Shown: positions 1 to 12,085 of the stretch, piece by piece | Layout of the letters: every line of letters starts with the position of its first letter | Numbering within the stretch: the first letter of the stretch is position 1 | NCBI GenBank assembly: GCA_037833965.1 | Contig: AP031357.1 | Span: forward strand, 8,080,001 to 8,144,000 | Length of the DNA: 64,000 nt | Reading direction: 5' to 3' | Source: Marchantia polymorpha subsp. ruderalis | Taxonomy: Eukaryota; Streptophyta; Marchantiopsida; Marchantiales; Marchantiaceae | The notes under the pieces: model-generated | Databases searched by the model: none | The model's input: the letters and a program-made list of their open reading frames with translations, nothing else | Told to the model about the DNA's origin: nothing | Program-made: the position numbers and the translations under genes

Positions 1-520
1 AACAGAGGATTTTTGGCTAGCTTAAAAGCACTTTGGTTGTCGCAAGATAGGTGCAAATCTGTCATGGTTGGTGTCCCTGAGATCTTGAATTATCGTAGTA
101 TTAGGATAGGTTAGCGGAACTTTAAGAGAAGTAATGATTCCCAATTCTTGTGATAACCGCCTGAGATACACAACCTCTTTGTCGCCTTCCGACAAGGCCT
201 TTTATTCCGCGTCAGTTTTGCTATGGGAAATGTTGTTGATTAGACGACCAGGAGACAAGTCCAATACAAGCTCCAACGGATCTGCAGGTATTAGGACAAC
301 TGAGTTAATCCATGTCAATATAACCTTGATATGCGGTTCTGCTATGGAAAATGTTGTTGCTTAGACGACCAGGAGACAAGTCCAATATAAGCTCCAACGG
401 ATCTGCGGGTATTAGGACAACTGAGTTAATCCATGTCAATATAACCTTGATACGCGGTTCTCTTTTTTCGTAAAGCAAGCCAAAGTTAACGGTGCCGTTG
501 AGGTACCGTAGGAGGTACAT
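1..520 (-). mobile_element. Ty1/copia retrotransposon fossil (end of reverse transcriptase and RNase H region), cut by window edge
   Basis: Read on the minus strand, this stretch shows pieces typical of the end of a copia polyprotein: a RYLNGTVNFGLLYEK-like segment near 440-510, and an RNase H end with a KEVVYLRRLSQELG-like segment near 130-190. It is broken in several places and carries an internal 121-bp duplication. The left part lies outside the window, and neither LTR was identified here. It is an old, non-functional remnant. Confidence 0.75.
220..461. repeat. 121-bp tandem duplication inside the copia remnant
   Basis: Two adjacent copies start at 220 and 341, both beginning GCTATGG and ending GCGGTTCT. 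They differ at only a few positions, so the duplication is clearly younger than the decay of the host element. It is a plain head-to-tail duplication with no function visible. Confidence 0.9.
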
Positions 521-1684
521 TTGAACACAAGGCCTCCCAAAGAAACTGACTCCGTGATATATGTTTTAAGTCCCGACTTGTCAGTATCGCGACTGTATAG
601 TTCCATCATGTTATCAATATTCATAATGAAATTCAACAAATTCTGGAGTTCAGAGATCAAGCGTAAGAACAGCGTGACTAAATTTCGTACCGTATTCACA
701 GGTATCGAAACCCTGTTTCAGAAAACAAGACATTTTATTCTATTTACCCAGGGTGGCCAATTCAATGTATGGACACCATACGCTACACCCAGGTAGCACG
801 AAAAGAATCAGAAAAAACCATAACACTCTTCAGCTGGCCTACATCTCTGTCAAATTTCAATCTGCTAGACTAACATCATTGCTGTTAAATGGCCGATCAC
901 GTGTGTATGCGTACTTCGGATTAAGAGCTTGTTTCAATTGGCAACAGCACTCTGCAGTCAATTTGTCTAAAAAAATAACCACGGCAGAAGTATGGATTGA
1001 TCAGTTTTCAAGACTGCATAACAGATCGAGTTATCAAAACCTTCATGAGATACTTAACTTCAGAAGTTCGAAAGAACTTTCCTACAAAATGAGTACGAAT
1101 GGCTCGAGAACATTCACGGAATAAGACACAGGCCTCTGGACAAAAATCACACATGCATAAATGGTCCAAACGACATCCAGAGTTCGTCAGTCTTACTGAC
1201 TGCCAGAAGCACAGCATGCAATTGCGTTGCGCAAAGGACATGGAACATTAGCTGGAGACACAACAAGCTTTAGAATCTGCTGGAGATCCCATCGGATCTC
1301 GCCTGAAAGTATTTCTCTTTTGATGTTACGTTTCAGTACAAGTATGTGGATGCAAATAAACTAAATATCGTGACAACGACCCTGACCCGACTGCCTTTAG
1401 AATCTAATTGCTGGTCGACGAGATTGATCGGCCGTGCGCATGGCAGTGTTTACCGCCTGTACAAGCACCCATGACTACATCTCCGCGAGCGATCTTGCTA
1501 TCCTGGAGTGCAAGAGCTAATAGCGTGAATGGATATTTCGAATGAAATGAGCTCACAACCCGGGCCGGACCGTCTCTACTCCCCTGGGGAGAAGTAAACA
1601 TTCGTGTAAAGTAGATGATGGAGCGAAGGGGCAACCTTGGACAAGGCAGGAACTAGGAAATAAATATGCTAATGCTGGAACACA
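521..1684. other. Spacer without recognisable gene
   Basis: The stretch lies between the copia remnant and the stop codon of the ALMT gene. The short open frames on both strands resemble no family I know and lack consistent splice signals. The part nearest 1684 should hold the 3' UTR of the minus-strand ALMT gene, but no poly(A) signal stands out. Confidence 0.5.
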
Positions 1685-3835
1685 TTACACGTGATGCATA
1701 CTGGCTTTTGGGGTCGAAACATTGGAAGGAGGAGGAGAGGGACTGTCAAAGTGAGCGCTTATTCCAAGCTCTGTTACAAGGTCGGCCAAATATTTGGCTT
1801 TGGCAACTAATTCTATCAGAAGGGAGGCAAATTTTATCAGGGAAAGAGCAGATATCCTGGCTTTCGTTTCTCGTTTCAGTTCTCGCTTCCTTGCTTCATC
1901 CAATGGTTGATACCTGCATAGATAGACACCATACATACGTCAAAAACTACAAGACCTCACAAGCACTGGTACAATCCAATCCTTGCACTGGCATGCGTGT
2001 TCAAATGAGCTACGATCTCCAATTGCATCGCAGGCTGGCTGGGTCCTTACCCTTCTACGACTCTGCCATTTGCCAAGAACGAATGGGTGGGGGTAATGGT
2101 AGGAGTGATCAGGTAGCCCAGTGTCTGTGCTGGGGTATTCATCACGGACTCTGAGTAAGAAAACGGGTAAGCCTCATCGAAGTCCGGTACCTCCACCTCC
2201 TGAAAAGGCTTGTCTCCCGGCCGAAGGTCGTGACCAGAATGGCTTTTCATAGCGCCGCCCAATATGACCTGGCTGTGTTTGGCTATCTTGTGTTGGAGAA
2301 GCATAACCCAGTCTTCGGCTTGCTTCAGATGGTCTGCACAATCGACTTGACGCATGCGTTCGAAGCTCTCGCCCAGGAGATTAAAAATCCTGCAACATCC
2401 GTAGACCTAACAATTACTCGACGGAGAGATCCCATGCAGATTCAGAATTTCGAAAAGAGGTGCTCAAAAGGAGAAGATTGAGGGAGGGAGGTCGAGGAAG
2501 CTTACTCGGCACATGCTTTCCCTATATTCGTAATCTCCTCCTTGCAGAAACTGCGCAGGTCGTCGGGGGCCTGGATCTCAGCACGCAGACATGAATCCAA
2601 CGCTATGACGTCGTAGAGCGTGTACCGCAGGTTATCTGCCACATCCGTGTACATGTCCCACGGATATCCATAGAAGAATCTCCCGTGACACGGCTCGAAT
2701 GGCACTGCTTTCAACTGCCCCCCAAACCATTTTGTCAATTATGGTCTCAAAAGTTTTCTGTGGATTAATCGGCCAAGATCAACGATTGTAGCAATCAGTC
2801 CACTTCAAGAGACTGACCCCATTGCTTAGCATTGCATTGCGGGAAACCAAAACCAAGTAGACAAATCCAATGCGGAAGCGAAAGCCAAAGCTCATCAAGC
2901 GGCAAGGAGACATTAAGAGAGTTCGCGATGCTCACAAGCTTATCGCAGTCGGCGTCCGTGGCGACCATCTCCGTGAAGGACTTGTGGATGTTGTCGTCTT
3001 GCTTTTTGCCAGTCAAAATGTCTCCCACTTGATCCAGCACTTTGCCGTCCAAGTAGAATGACACACAACGCTCCAGAACCGTGCCGGCCTTTTTGAAATT
3101 CTTGCCAACCAGCTCGTTGATGCTCGACCCGGCATATTTCGGAGCGATGCCCAAGTTGACCAAGGACATGGTCAGAAATCCGATGATAATTGTCGCCAGC
3201 CGAATCAGGGGCAACACGACTTTGTCCTTGTAATCGGATTTGGAAAGGATCAGAATGTGGAAAGTGATCATGGACATGGCAACTGCATAATTCCATCGGT
3301 CCTTGAAGGGGCGCCTGAACTTGAACATGGTGGCCAATCCGGCTCCAAAGAACACCCAGCCCATGATGTAAAAGGGCTCATACACTCCGAGGTACACAGC
3401 GAAGTAATTCACTCCCAAAGCCAGAGCTGCTGCTGCCAGTGTGCCGAAAGTACGATTCAATCCTTTGCTGATGGTGAGCCCCACATTCGCTTCCAGGACC
3501 ACATCCGCGGTCACCACCGCCCAGACCCCGTTCCTGTTGAAGATGTGAAAAGGAGGCGGTGCGAAGCACAGCAGGGAGCACAGTGCGGCGGCCAGCCCTG
3601 CCTTGGCAGGTTGCTTCGAATTCTGCAACTCCTTGCCGATTTTGCCCAAGTACGCGCCAATCGAACTGATGATTCGAGATACAAAGCTCTCGACGCGGGC
3701 CAAGTCTTTGGCCGGACTCTGACCTGCTCCTGAAGCGATTCCGTTCCCATTTTGCTGAGGCGTCTGTGGAGCCACATCGTTCACCCGGCTCTGATCCTCT
3801 CCGTTCAGCAGAGGCTGCCTGAGTGAGTCCGCCAT
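1685..3835 (-). CDS. ALMT: Aluminum-activated malate transporter (ALMT) family anion channel, 4 exons
   Basis: ALMT proteins are plant anion channels that pass malate and other anions across plasma or vacuolar membranes. Four exons join in phase: 3835-2912, 2714-2506, 2389-2051 and 1913-1685, giving 566 residues, a normal ALMT length. All introns are GT-AG (197, 116 and 137 nt). Exon 1 carries the N-terminal hydrophobic half, with the family signature WAVVTADVVLEANVG followed by SKGLNRTFGTLAAAALALG near residues 115-155, and further membrane segments. Exon 2 holds the helical-domain hallmark EPCHGRF, then EIQAPDDLR. Exon 4 carries LIKFASLLIELVAK, which matches the conserved C-terminal helix. 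Oddly, the usual WEP motif reads FEP (residues 314-316). The start chosen is MADSLRQPLL; an in-frame ATG at 3880 would add 15 residues. The exact donor of exon 1 is the least certain junction. Confidence 0.93.
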
Positions 3836-5080
3836 CCCTAATCGGTTGGTCACTCTTGTTGTTGTTGCTCGGCCTTCCACATCTCAATGATATTCGAACC
3901 AAGTCTGATCGCAGGACGACCTCTCGTCGGACGCGGAACGAAGCGAAGAAAAGTGCCAGCTCGAGAAGCGGAGCTCGGAGCGTTTTACAACATCATCAGA
4001 CGAGTTCGATTTCGGGTTCGAGTTACTTTACAATATCATGTCGGACGGACCGTTGTTTGCCAGGGTGCTGTGGGGCGATGATCGCTCGAGAGCACATCCG
4101 TGAAGCACAGCGCGATCAAACCCGACACATGCACAAGGCTCCAGGAGATCAAGCCTGCTTATAAGCGTCTGAAATTCACTACAGCACTGGAGGGAACAAT
4201 CTGCACAAAGCAGACAATATCCTCCTCCCGACGTGGCTTCCAGACCTGCAACTCCGGCTGACGTGCTCTTCGCAGAGGCGCACGGCCCACAAGAGACCTC
4301 CGCGAGGTCTCCTCCTTCCTCTGCATTGTTTCCGCTCCAACAGTTGCCCCACCACCTCCAGACTCAATCGCTCGCCATGTCTGCTGCGGTCTCTGCCCAC
4401 AGAGCAGGTCGCACTCGTCCTGGTCACCCGCACATGTCTGCACCGCCACCGAATTCACGACACTAAACTCCGCTGCCGAGATCGACCTTCTGAAATCCGT
4501 GACTTCCTTCTAAATTAGGCCGAGACGTGAATTTCTCCATGTTCGAGCCCGAGGCATCTCATCTCGCCTGGTGGAATCAATGCCAAACTTGAGAGCTAAT
4601 TCGAAACCAAATCGCGCGTGATTAGCTCGCGAGTGTGGATATCTTGAGAATTCTGCAATTGCTGGAGGAGGACAACAAAGTGACAACTCGAATTATTGAT
4701 CAGTGTAATCTTGCCATCGGCATCGGCGAAAGAAGAAGGCCTCAAATGCCAACCAACGCATGACGCAGTTTAGAATTCCTTGCCACATGTAGGTGGGCTT
4801 GCTGAGAGCACGTGTCATGATTTGATTCAGAAAGCGGCTGCGAGATGAGTTGGGCCACTGTCACGCGTCTAAGGCGATGATAATCATCACCGGAGTTTGG
4901 CCGACCACCTCTATAATAAGCATTCAGCACCATAACAAGCGCAGCTGCAGTATACTTTTTCTAAGCCCGACCTCGTTGCCCACTCACTCGCATGATTTAC
5001 GAATGACTTCCCAAATCGAAAAGAAGACTGGACACAATAAAAAAAAAAAAATATTTGATGGGAAGACCCTGTAAAGTACT
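3836..5080. other. Upstream region of the ALMT gene
   Basis: This is less AT-rich than the spacer beyond it and should contain the leader and promoter of the minus-strand ALMT gene. Open frames on both strands are short, lack family resemblance and look like shadows of a compositionally balanced promoter. No clear TATA box was identified. Confidence 0.4.
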
Positions 5081-5083
5081 AGG

Positions 5084-5151
5084 CTGAGGAAACGGAACTG
5101 GAATTGGGAGGCTTGCTCCACTGAGGAAACGGAACTGGAAGGCTTGCTCCA
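5084..5151. repeat. Short tandem duplication, about 37 bp unit
   Basis: Two adjacent copies (5084-5120 and 5121-5151) both start CTGAGGAAACGGAACTGGAA and end GGCTTGCTCCA. The first has a six-base insert relative to the second. It marks the boundary where sequence turns strongly AT-rich. Confidence 0.85.
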
Positions 5152-8100
5152 CTAACGCAATCGTGAAATTGTGTTAGAGTATGAAAGTCACTAATTACAC
5201 AAGTATTTGCATGAGTATGTATAAGTCTATCAATATATTGTAATGGAAATCAGATTACATCTGAAGAAAAGCGAGCATTAGATCTATGTTGAATTATCAA
5301 TTTTGCAATCAATCTTCCATAAAAGAGATATCTTATGTATGTTTTATATATGACTTTTTTCAGATTTAAACATTTTCTTATGATTATTTTATTTCATTTA
5401 ACTCGACATAAAATATTTTATTTTATTTAAATTAATTACACCAGATTACACATCAGAAATTTTTTTTACTATTTTTGAATATTGGTTTATGAAATATTGC
5501 CAATATATATGAATTTTTCATTTTTTTGCATATATGTATAAAGATGTATAAAATTTCATGTGAAAGAATTGTGTGAATAAATTTGTTGAAAATTTTTTTT
5601 ATTGAAAAAGATTAAAAAAATCAGTTGTGTAATTTATAATTTCGAAAAATATTCTACTTATTTATACCTTGTTATATCTTCAAAATTTATTAATTGTGTA
5701 AAGTTAGTACAATCCACAATGTTATGACAAAGATGGAAATTATCTATGATTTTTTATTTTTTTGGAGAAAATTACTGATTGGGACTTTTCGGGACACGAA
5801 ACACTTGTATGTACCCAACACAATTGACTTACTCTATGAAAGTACCATCTGCAATCTACAGTCAATTATGGTTCAATATGAGTTCTTATAACCTAATAGT
5901 TGACTATTATAGTGTGCAATCAGGAACTGTTCCTATATGGCCAAAGTAATCTCATGGAGTAATTTGGCCATTAAGCTTAAGTGGTTCCATGATAACCGAG
6001 AAATGATTGTCGCAACGAAATTTAGCCAGCCAGGTATCGAGGTAAGTCTTGTACACCTTGATATTGATAAAGTGAAACTCATGTCGTGTTCTGTGTCTCT
6101 CCTCGTTCCTTTTTATAGTTATAATCATTGGAGAAACTTGTTACAACTAGTGAAATTGTGAGCTCGTCCCTTCTATTTGTAGATTTTGTTTCCAAGAAAA
6201 GAGATGGTTCGTTGGTGCGTTTTGAATTCTCTTTCAGGAGAGTTTGAGGTGGTTTCAATAGGTATCTTCTCTGTTCACCTCTTGGATACACATCCTAGAG
6301 TGTGTTGTACCTAATCCATAATTAAAATTGGAACTTGGAGAATGGTGGGTTGCAATATTGTCGTGGGATATCATTGGGTGGAATGAATCGTATTACACCC
6401 ACCAATTGTTTTGCATTCCTCAAGTGTCCCATCAAGTAATGTTTTTTTTTTTGAGAATGTCATATGTGAAATGACACATTTTATTACTTTAATAATTCAC
6501 TTAGTTTGAACCATTCAATAAAGAAAAAAATTAAATTTTCAAAAAAAAATTTAATAGATAAATTCGTTTGAATTTTTTTATAAGTGCAAAAAAATTGGAA
6601 ATATATTTTCAATTACAGTAAGTATCTAGGCATTTTTGTAATTTTTTCTTTCACATGTTGATGAGATTTTCAAATCATTATACTTTTCTTGCAGAAACAT
6701 AACTGCTATGAGATTGGAAACAAAAATACACATGGGCCAAAAAATAATTTCATCATCCAGTGGCTAAATCAAAACATGAAGTTTATAAAATCTGGTTGCT
6801 CTTGGTTAGAGTTAAAACAAAACGGGTTGTTATAGTTCTGCACGTTATGAGTGAATTATAATAAGAAGGAAATGTTCAAAGCAGTGAGTTTGAGAGCCTT
6901 CGTAAGGGAGTTGACGTGTACGTTGGACAACACCCTTCATCACGCACACTAATGGCAAAGATCTGAAGAGTATTACCTCCCGAGAATAAAACACTGAGGA
7001 CGGCGAGTTTGGGCTTGAGGTCAGGAGCCGTGAGGAAACAACAGGAAACTCTCGATGTCGAACAATCCGCACGATTTGCAGGGATTCAGGTGTTCACTTA
7101 CATGTAGAATCCAATCCTAGGCTATTGATGGTTCACCCAGCCTCCTGGGAATGGACTCCATCGGTGCACTGACCAATCACTGAAACTGTAAGTTTCCATG
7201 GAATTTTCCTCGTGCACCCCTTTTAACATTGTTAAGAATAGACTATTCTCTGTAGTGCTATGAATTTCTTGTGTTGAAATCTATGTGGTACAATTATTTT
7301 AAGCTTGAATTTCGGCTATGGATGAACGTAGCCAAGAACTTGTAGCTTTTAGCTGGCGAGTTGTCTACTATGGTCAACTGGTACTCTGTATGCTTATTTT
7401 GTTCGAGGAGGTCCAGCCTAAATTTCTTCAGGTTCGACGATCACGACCACTACAACACGCGTGACGCATCCAAAAATTCCGTAGAGAATGTCACAATACC
7501 ATCATCTAACGTGAATTCCAAGAACTGCATGACGTAACGAAACGTCCAAGAACCCTGACTTATGGGCTTTGCGCTTAACGCAACATTTGAGCGACTGAAG
7601 AATTATTTTAGACATTAGCTGAAGACCATACTATGTTCGGTGAGAGGCAAGGTTTGTTTCAAATCCTCCCTGGATCAAATTTTAAATTATTGTTTCGAGA
7701 AAAAAGTCTTCGTGGCTAACGGTAAAACAGACAAATGGCCTTGTGATGTGCGCGAGGATTATGGAAGAAAAGCTGTTGAGCATTTCGCCTTTACTTTTGA
7801 ATGCTTGTTGCAGATGCATCCAGAATCAATGCGCATAGCCATATTTCCAAGGTTAGCAAGGCATTAAATGACTATATGGGAGTCACATAATTCATGAGGT
7901 GGCGAATGAGCAGGCTATCTTGCCCACGACTTCATGACCAAATACGTCAAAGTGGAAAAGTATACTGCATCATTGTCTTTGGTAAAAAGTTTCTTTTTTA
8001 TCAGCAGGCATGGTCCTTCAGTTCCGAATCTTTACTTCCTTGGAAAAATATGTATCGTAGAGGAGAAAAGTATCTCGTTGTTTGGAAGAGAAGATGGACC

Positions 8101-8588
8101 GAAAACAATCAAAGGCGTGTTGTACATACTTTCATGACAAGACGGATCTGGTCGACCAAAAGAGGAGAGTCTTGCTCAATTGAAACAAGTAGACCTGCTA
8201 ACAATGACATTCCAAAGGTTGGCTCGGTAATCTTCTCTCTAACTATTTGTCTGGAAGCATGCTAGACCGGTGCATATCTTCCCGCAAGACGTAATTGCAG
8301 GGTCAACCATGTACAAGTAGATTAAAAAAAGGATGACGTAATTCCAAGTGACGACTAACTTCAACTGTTGTAATGCACATGCGGCTCAACTCTTATCATG
8401 ACAGGAACACGTTTCTTCCTCTCCTGGGGCATCACCAGCGAAAGAGAGAAGCTGGACGATGGGTTCACGAACACAAACCTGGCTCAGAATATTGGTTTGG
8501 GCCCTCCTGCTCTGCACTTCTTGCTGCGAGTCTCATCTGGAGACAGCGACGTGATGAAATAAAATCCCTACCTAGTACCTAGTATTTG

Positions 8589-8611
8589 ATGCTCTCTCTC
8601 TCTCTCTCTCC
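8589..8611. repeat. (CT)n microsatellite
   Basis: An uninterrupted run of CT dinucleotides within a pyrimidine-rich stretch. No gene start is recognised nearby on either strand. Confidence 0.9.
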
Positions 8612-9081
8612 TTCTCTTCTCCCTCCCGCGGCAGGCGGAGTTGCTGCAATCCGAAGATTCGGACCCGAAATGATTGCTTCATCTTTTCACGACCATCGAA
8701 TAGTAAAGCACAACCCTGCAATGGAGGCTAATCAAATGACTCCTTGGTACAAAGGTTACCGAAGGCATCTATAAGATTCAAAGTACACACCCTTGAGAAG
8801 GAAAAGTAGTGAAGTATATTACAAACTTGTCCTTTTTTTTCAAGGCACAATCAACCGTCTGACCTAGACAACTCACTTTTGTGCTTGTGCCTAAGCCACT
8901 GCTGAACATTGGCATGCGAGAATAGCCTGAGGCAAAACCTTCATATTGCAGTTCGTTCTGGATGTGATCAGGGAACGTAGCAGCATCAACCTCGAGACCA
9001 ACTGACAAGCCCTTTTGTCCACATCCAAAGCTCCGAGAACCTCAAAGTTCCTCCACTCCGGTTGCTTCACTGTTTCTCTAG

Positions 9082-9129
9082 CCCAGAGCTATCTATCACT
9101 CATTATTCCCAGAGCTATCTATCACTCAT
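9082..9129. repeat. 26-bp direct duplication
   Basis: Two head-to-tail copies of CCCAGAGCTATCTATCACTC plus a few bases start at 9082 and 9108. They are identical over 22 bases, so the duplication is recent. Confidence 0.85.
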
Positions 9130-12085
9130 ACAGTAGCTTGGAAAATCTCAAATTAGGACAACTCCGCATGAAACGGAGCGGGGACCACCCACCTTCCTTT
9201 TAACGAGAGCACATGTCAGCACTGCTGTCGTTACTGTCTGTCTTTGTTTTATGCCGGTCAAGCAGTTTCTCTAAACGGTGGACCTTGATCTTACTCTTTT
9301 GTGCTCGGTCCTAAGGTCGAGTCTTCTGATCCTCTATTGTCAATCACTCCAGAAAAGATAATTCGACATGTGAGTCTAGAGTTAAAGGGAACAATCTTTC
9401 ACCCTTTAGTGAAAGCCATCTCACTATGTAAAGTTACACAAGGTTTATCTAAGATTACACACAGTTAGAAAGGGTCCTCGGGGCCAATATACTAAAAGGA
9501 TAGAGAATAACCTCGGGTCACATATTATCCCTCTTTCTCCCCTTGTTCACTTATTAAGGGTAACAGAACTATTCTACACCTTTCAATCTGGCTATACATG
9601 TCTTTCGGGTCTGTATTGAGGTTTGAAAAAATAAAACTTCAAGGAACTTTCCGGAATGTTTAGAAAGATCCATAAAGACCAAACTAAGCAGAAGATGTGT
9701 CATAGGAGACTTATCATTTGCGAGAACTCCTGAATGATGTTAATTGTGGCCTTCAAAACTGCCACATAATTCCGTCCTGTAAATCATTTTGGATTCTACG
9801 AATATTTTCAACATTTCGGTAGAATCTTCATTCACATTCCTAGATTGAGTTCTTTTGATTAAGCCTTTCTTCACCTTTCGGAGGAGATATTTGTACTTTG
9901 GATTTCACGCATGCTCTACGAGTTTGGGTATCATCGAAAAGAACCACAGTCCCACAATAATCTTGGGTCCATTTTGAAACCCCTAATTTCTCATTTAGAA
10001 GATTACTATCGTATTACATACTTATTACAATTGACAATGTAGCCGCCAAGAAAAGTCAGCTGTGACACATGTCATATTCTCATAGTTATTTGGGATTTAT
10101 TTTATTTGTTGGGAAAATGTTATAGTCTTTTCACAAACAGCGGCACATTGTCGGCATAATTGATAGTCTCGCCGCCCAATGACGGTGACAAAAGTAAACT
10201 CCACCTACTATTTTCTTTTTGCTAAATACTCGCTGCTCCTTTTCAAAAGTTAACGTCATGATAGCCACTCGATTCACACAGCAAGGATAATCTATGTAAA
10301 ATATGTTTGTAGAAGAGAACATAAGTTTGTAACATCGAACGTCAATTCTGAATCTGATTCAAAGGAAAACAAGAATTTTATGGTGGTGACAGATCAACTT
10401 TATTCATGTCAAACAAGAGGTGAATCAAGTAGCATAGTAAAAAGATGGAATTCCCCATGGATGAAACCAAACTATTTTGATACACCCCACTATTATCATA
10501 AAAAGTTATATGTAATGTTGCAGTTAACATGTTTGAATAATCTAGGTGGATGCAGACATGAAAATTACATATGTATACGAAGAAATATGACCTCATGAGA
10601 ATGATGTTCAACTGGTTGTGTTCTCTGGGGCTCTATGTGAAAAATTGGTTAAAATTGACTAATATATTCTGTACAATAAACCAAAGAGAGCGATGTATCA
10701 AATATTCTTAAATAATAGATTCTCTTGCACTCTACCGCAAATTTTTAAATAATTTCAAAGTTAGTGAAAAAAAGAGATGACCACTGAGCTTCATCTTCTC
10801 CGCGTGTATCTATTCCACTAAAATAGCCTCTACAATGACTTAAATTTAAATCATACACTCCCTAACTAAACACTGGGGTATACTAACACGATTTGACTGC
10901 AATGGTAACAAACACTCACTTACTGTGATATATCCACAATCTCATGTCACATCTTCCAACTGGAGTAGCTATGCTATGTGCACTCAAACATTGCTAGCAA
11001 CGTAGACTGGTTTGCATTCCACAGTTGGTCTAAATTAGTAACTTCTCAGCATGACGTTCTCGGTTCCAAAACATTAGGAAAGTTCCAACAAAGTGGGGCC
11101 CACCTGAATGAAAGTGGATCAGTGACTTAAGAATGAGTCAAGGCCTGTACAGTAGTCAATCAATTTCAGCTACAGAACTGTATGGTAGTCGGTATCTCTT
11201 GTCAAACTCGAGAACAAAATTTGGTCCTCGATGCTTATCACTCTACTCTCGTCCAAGACCGTCCTTGCCTCCGTATTGGGGATACCCGAGACATACATTC
11301 CAAGGCGAGGCCAATACAGTACATATGTATCTTGCCTTGTTATGCAAAGACTGCTGTTGGCAAAATTGTAGGAGGGTACTTGATGCTGATGAACTGTTGG
11401 GAGTATTGAGCATCTATATCATCTGAATGAGGCTATGAGAGACAAGACACAATTAAACGTGACAACTTGACTTTCCAACATTGAGAATAAACAAGAACAG
11501 GTTCAAACTTTCAATGGGTAGGTTGATTGTAAGGTTATTGAAATCATAACTACGTATATTCGCAGTAAGAATAAATTACGTATATTCGGAGTAAGAATGT
11601 GTTAAATTTTTTGGAAGTTATCCTCGAATATAATGGGACTCCGTGCATTACATGTCGACGGTAGTATTAGATGATAAACTGTTACTTGACGTCATGTAAG
11701 GAATATTTGCAATAACTAATAAACGAGTAGGTCGTTAAAAGATATATATGATAAAGTACACTAATCTAAGGTCAGCACACAGAGATTAGTATTTCATACA
11801 GTAAGAAGGACAAAAGACACGAGTGCGTCATGTAAAAATTTTGGAATATGATTTCAAAAATGGGGACGGGGCACTCTTTGCCGCAACCCGATCTCAAATG
11901 TTACATACAGGGCCACACTGAAACTACGACCTAAAAATCTAAAAACTCTGTTCACAAGCCTGCTTCAATGACATACATCATAACATACAGCTGGTGACAA
12001 CGATGTCCATCTCTATGTACATAACATACAGAAAGGGATCTAGATCCGTATCTCCGCTTCACCAGATGGTCAATATCCTGCTGAT

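Larger units (their letters stand above)
5160..12085. other. Long intergenic spacer, no gene recognised
   Basis: Seven kilobases between the ALMT upstream region and the end of the phosphatidylserine synthase gene. The longest open frames are about 120 codons and match no family I recognise. Visible structure is limited to a CT microsatellite at 8589-8611 and a 26-bp duplication at 9082-9129. The part next to 12085 should contain the synthase 3' UTR. Confidence 0.5.

Noticed and set aside
3257-3902. Long frames on both strands over ALMT exon 1
   Set aside because: They are shadows of the GC-rich coding exon; the ALMT frame alone carries family motifs and consistent splicing.
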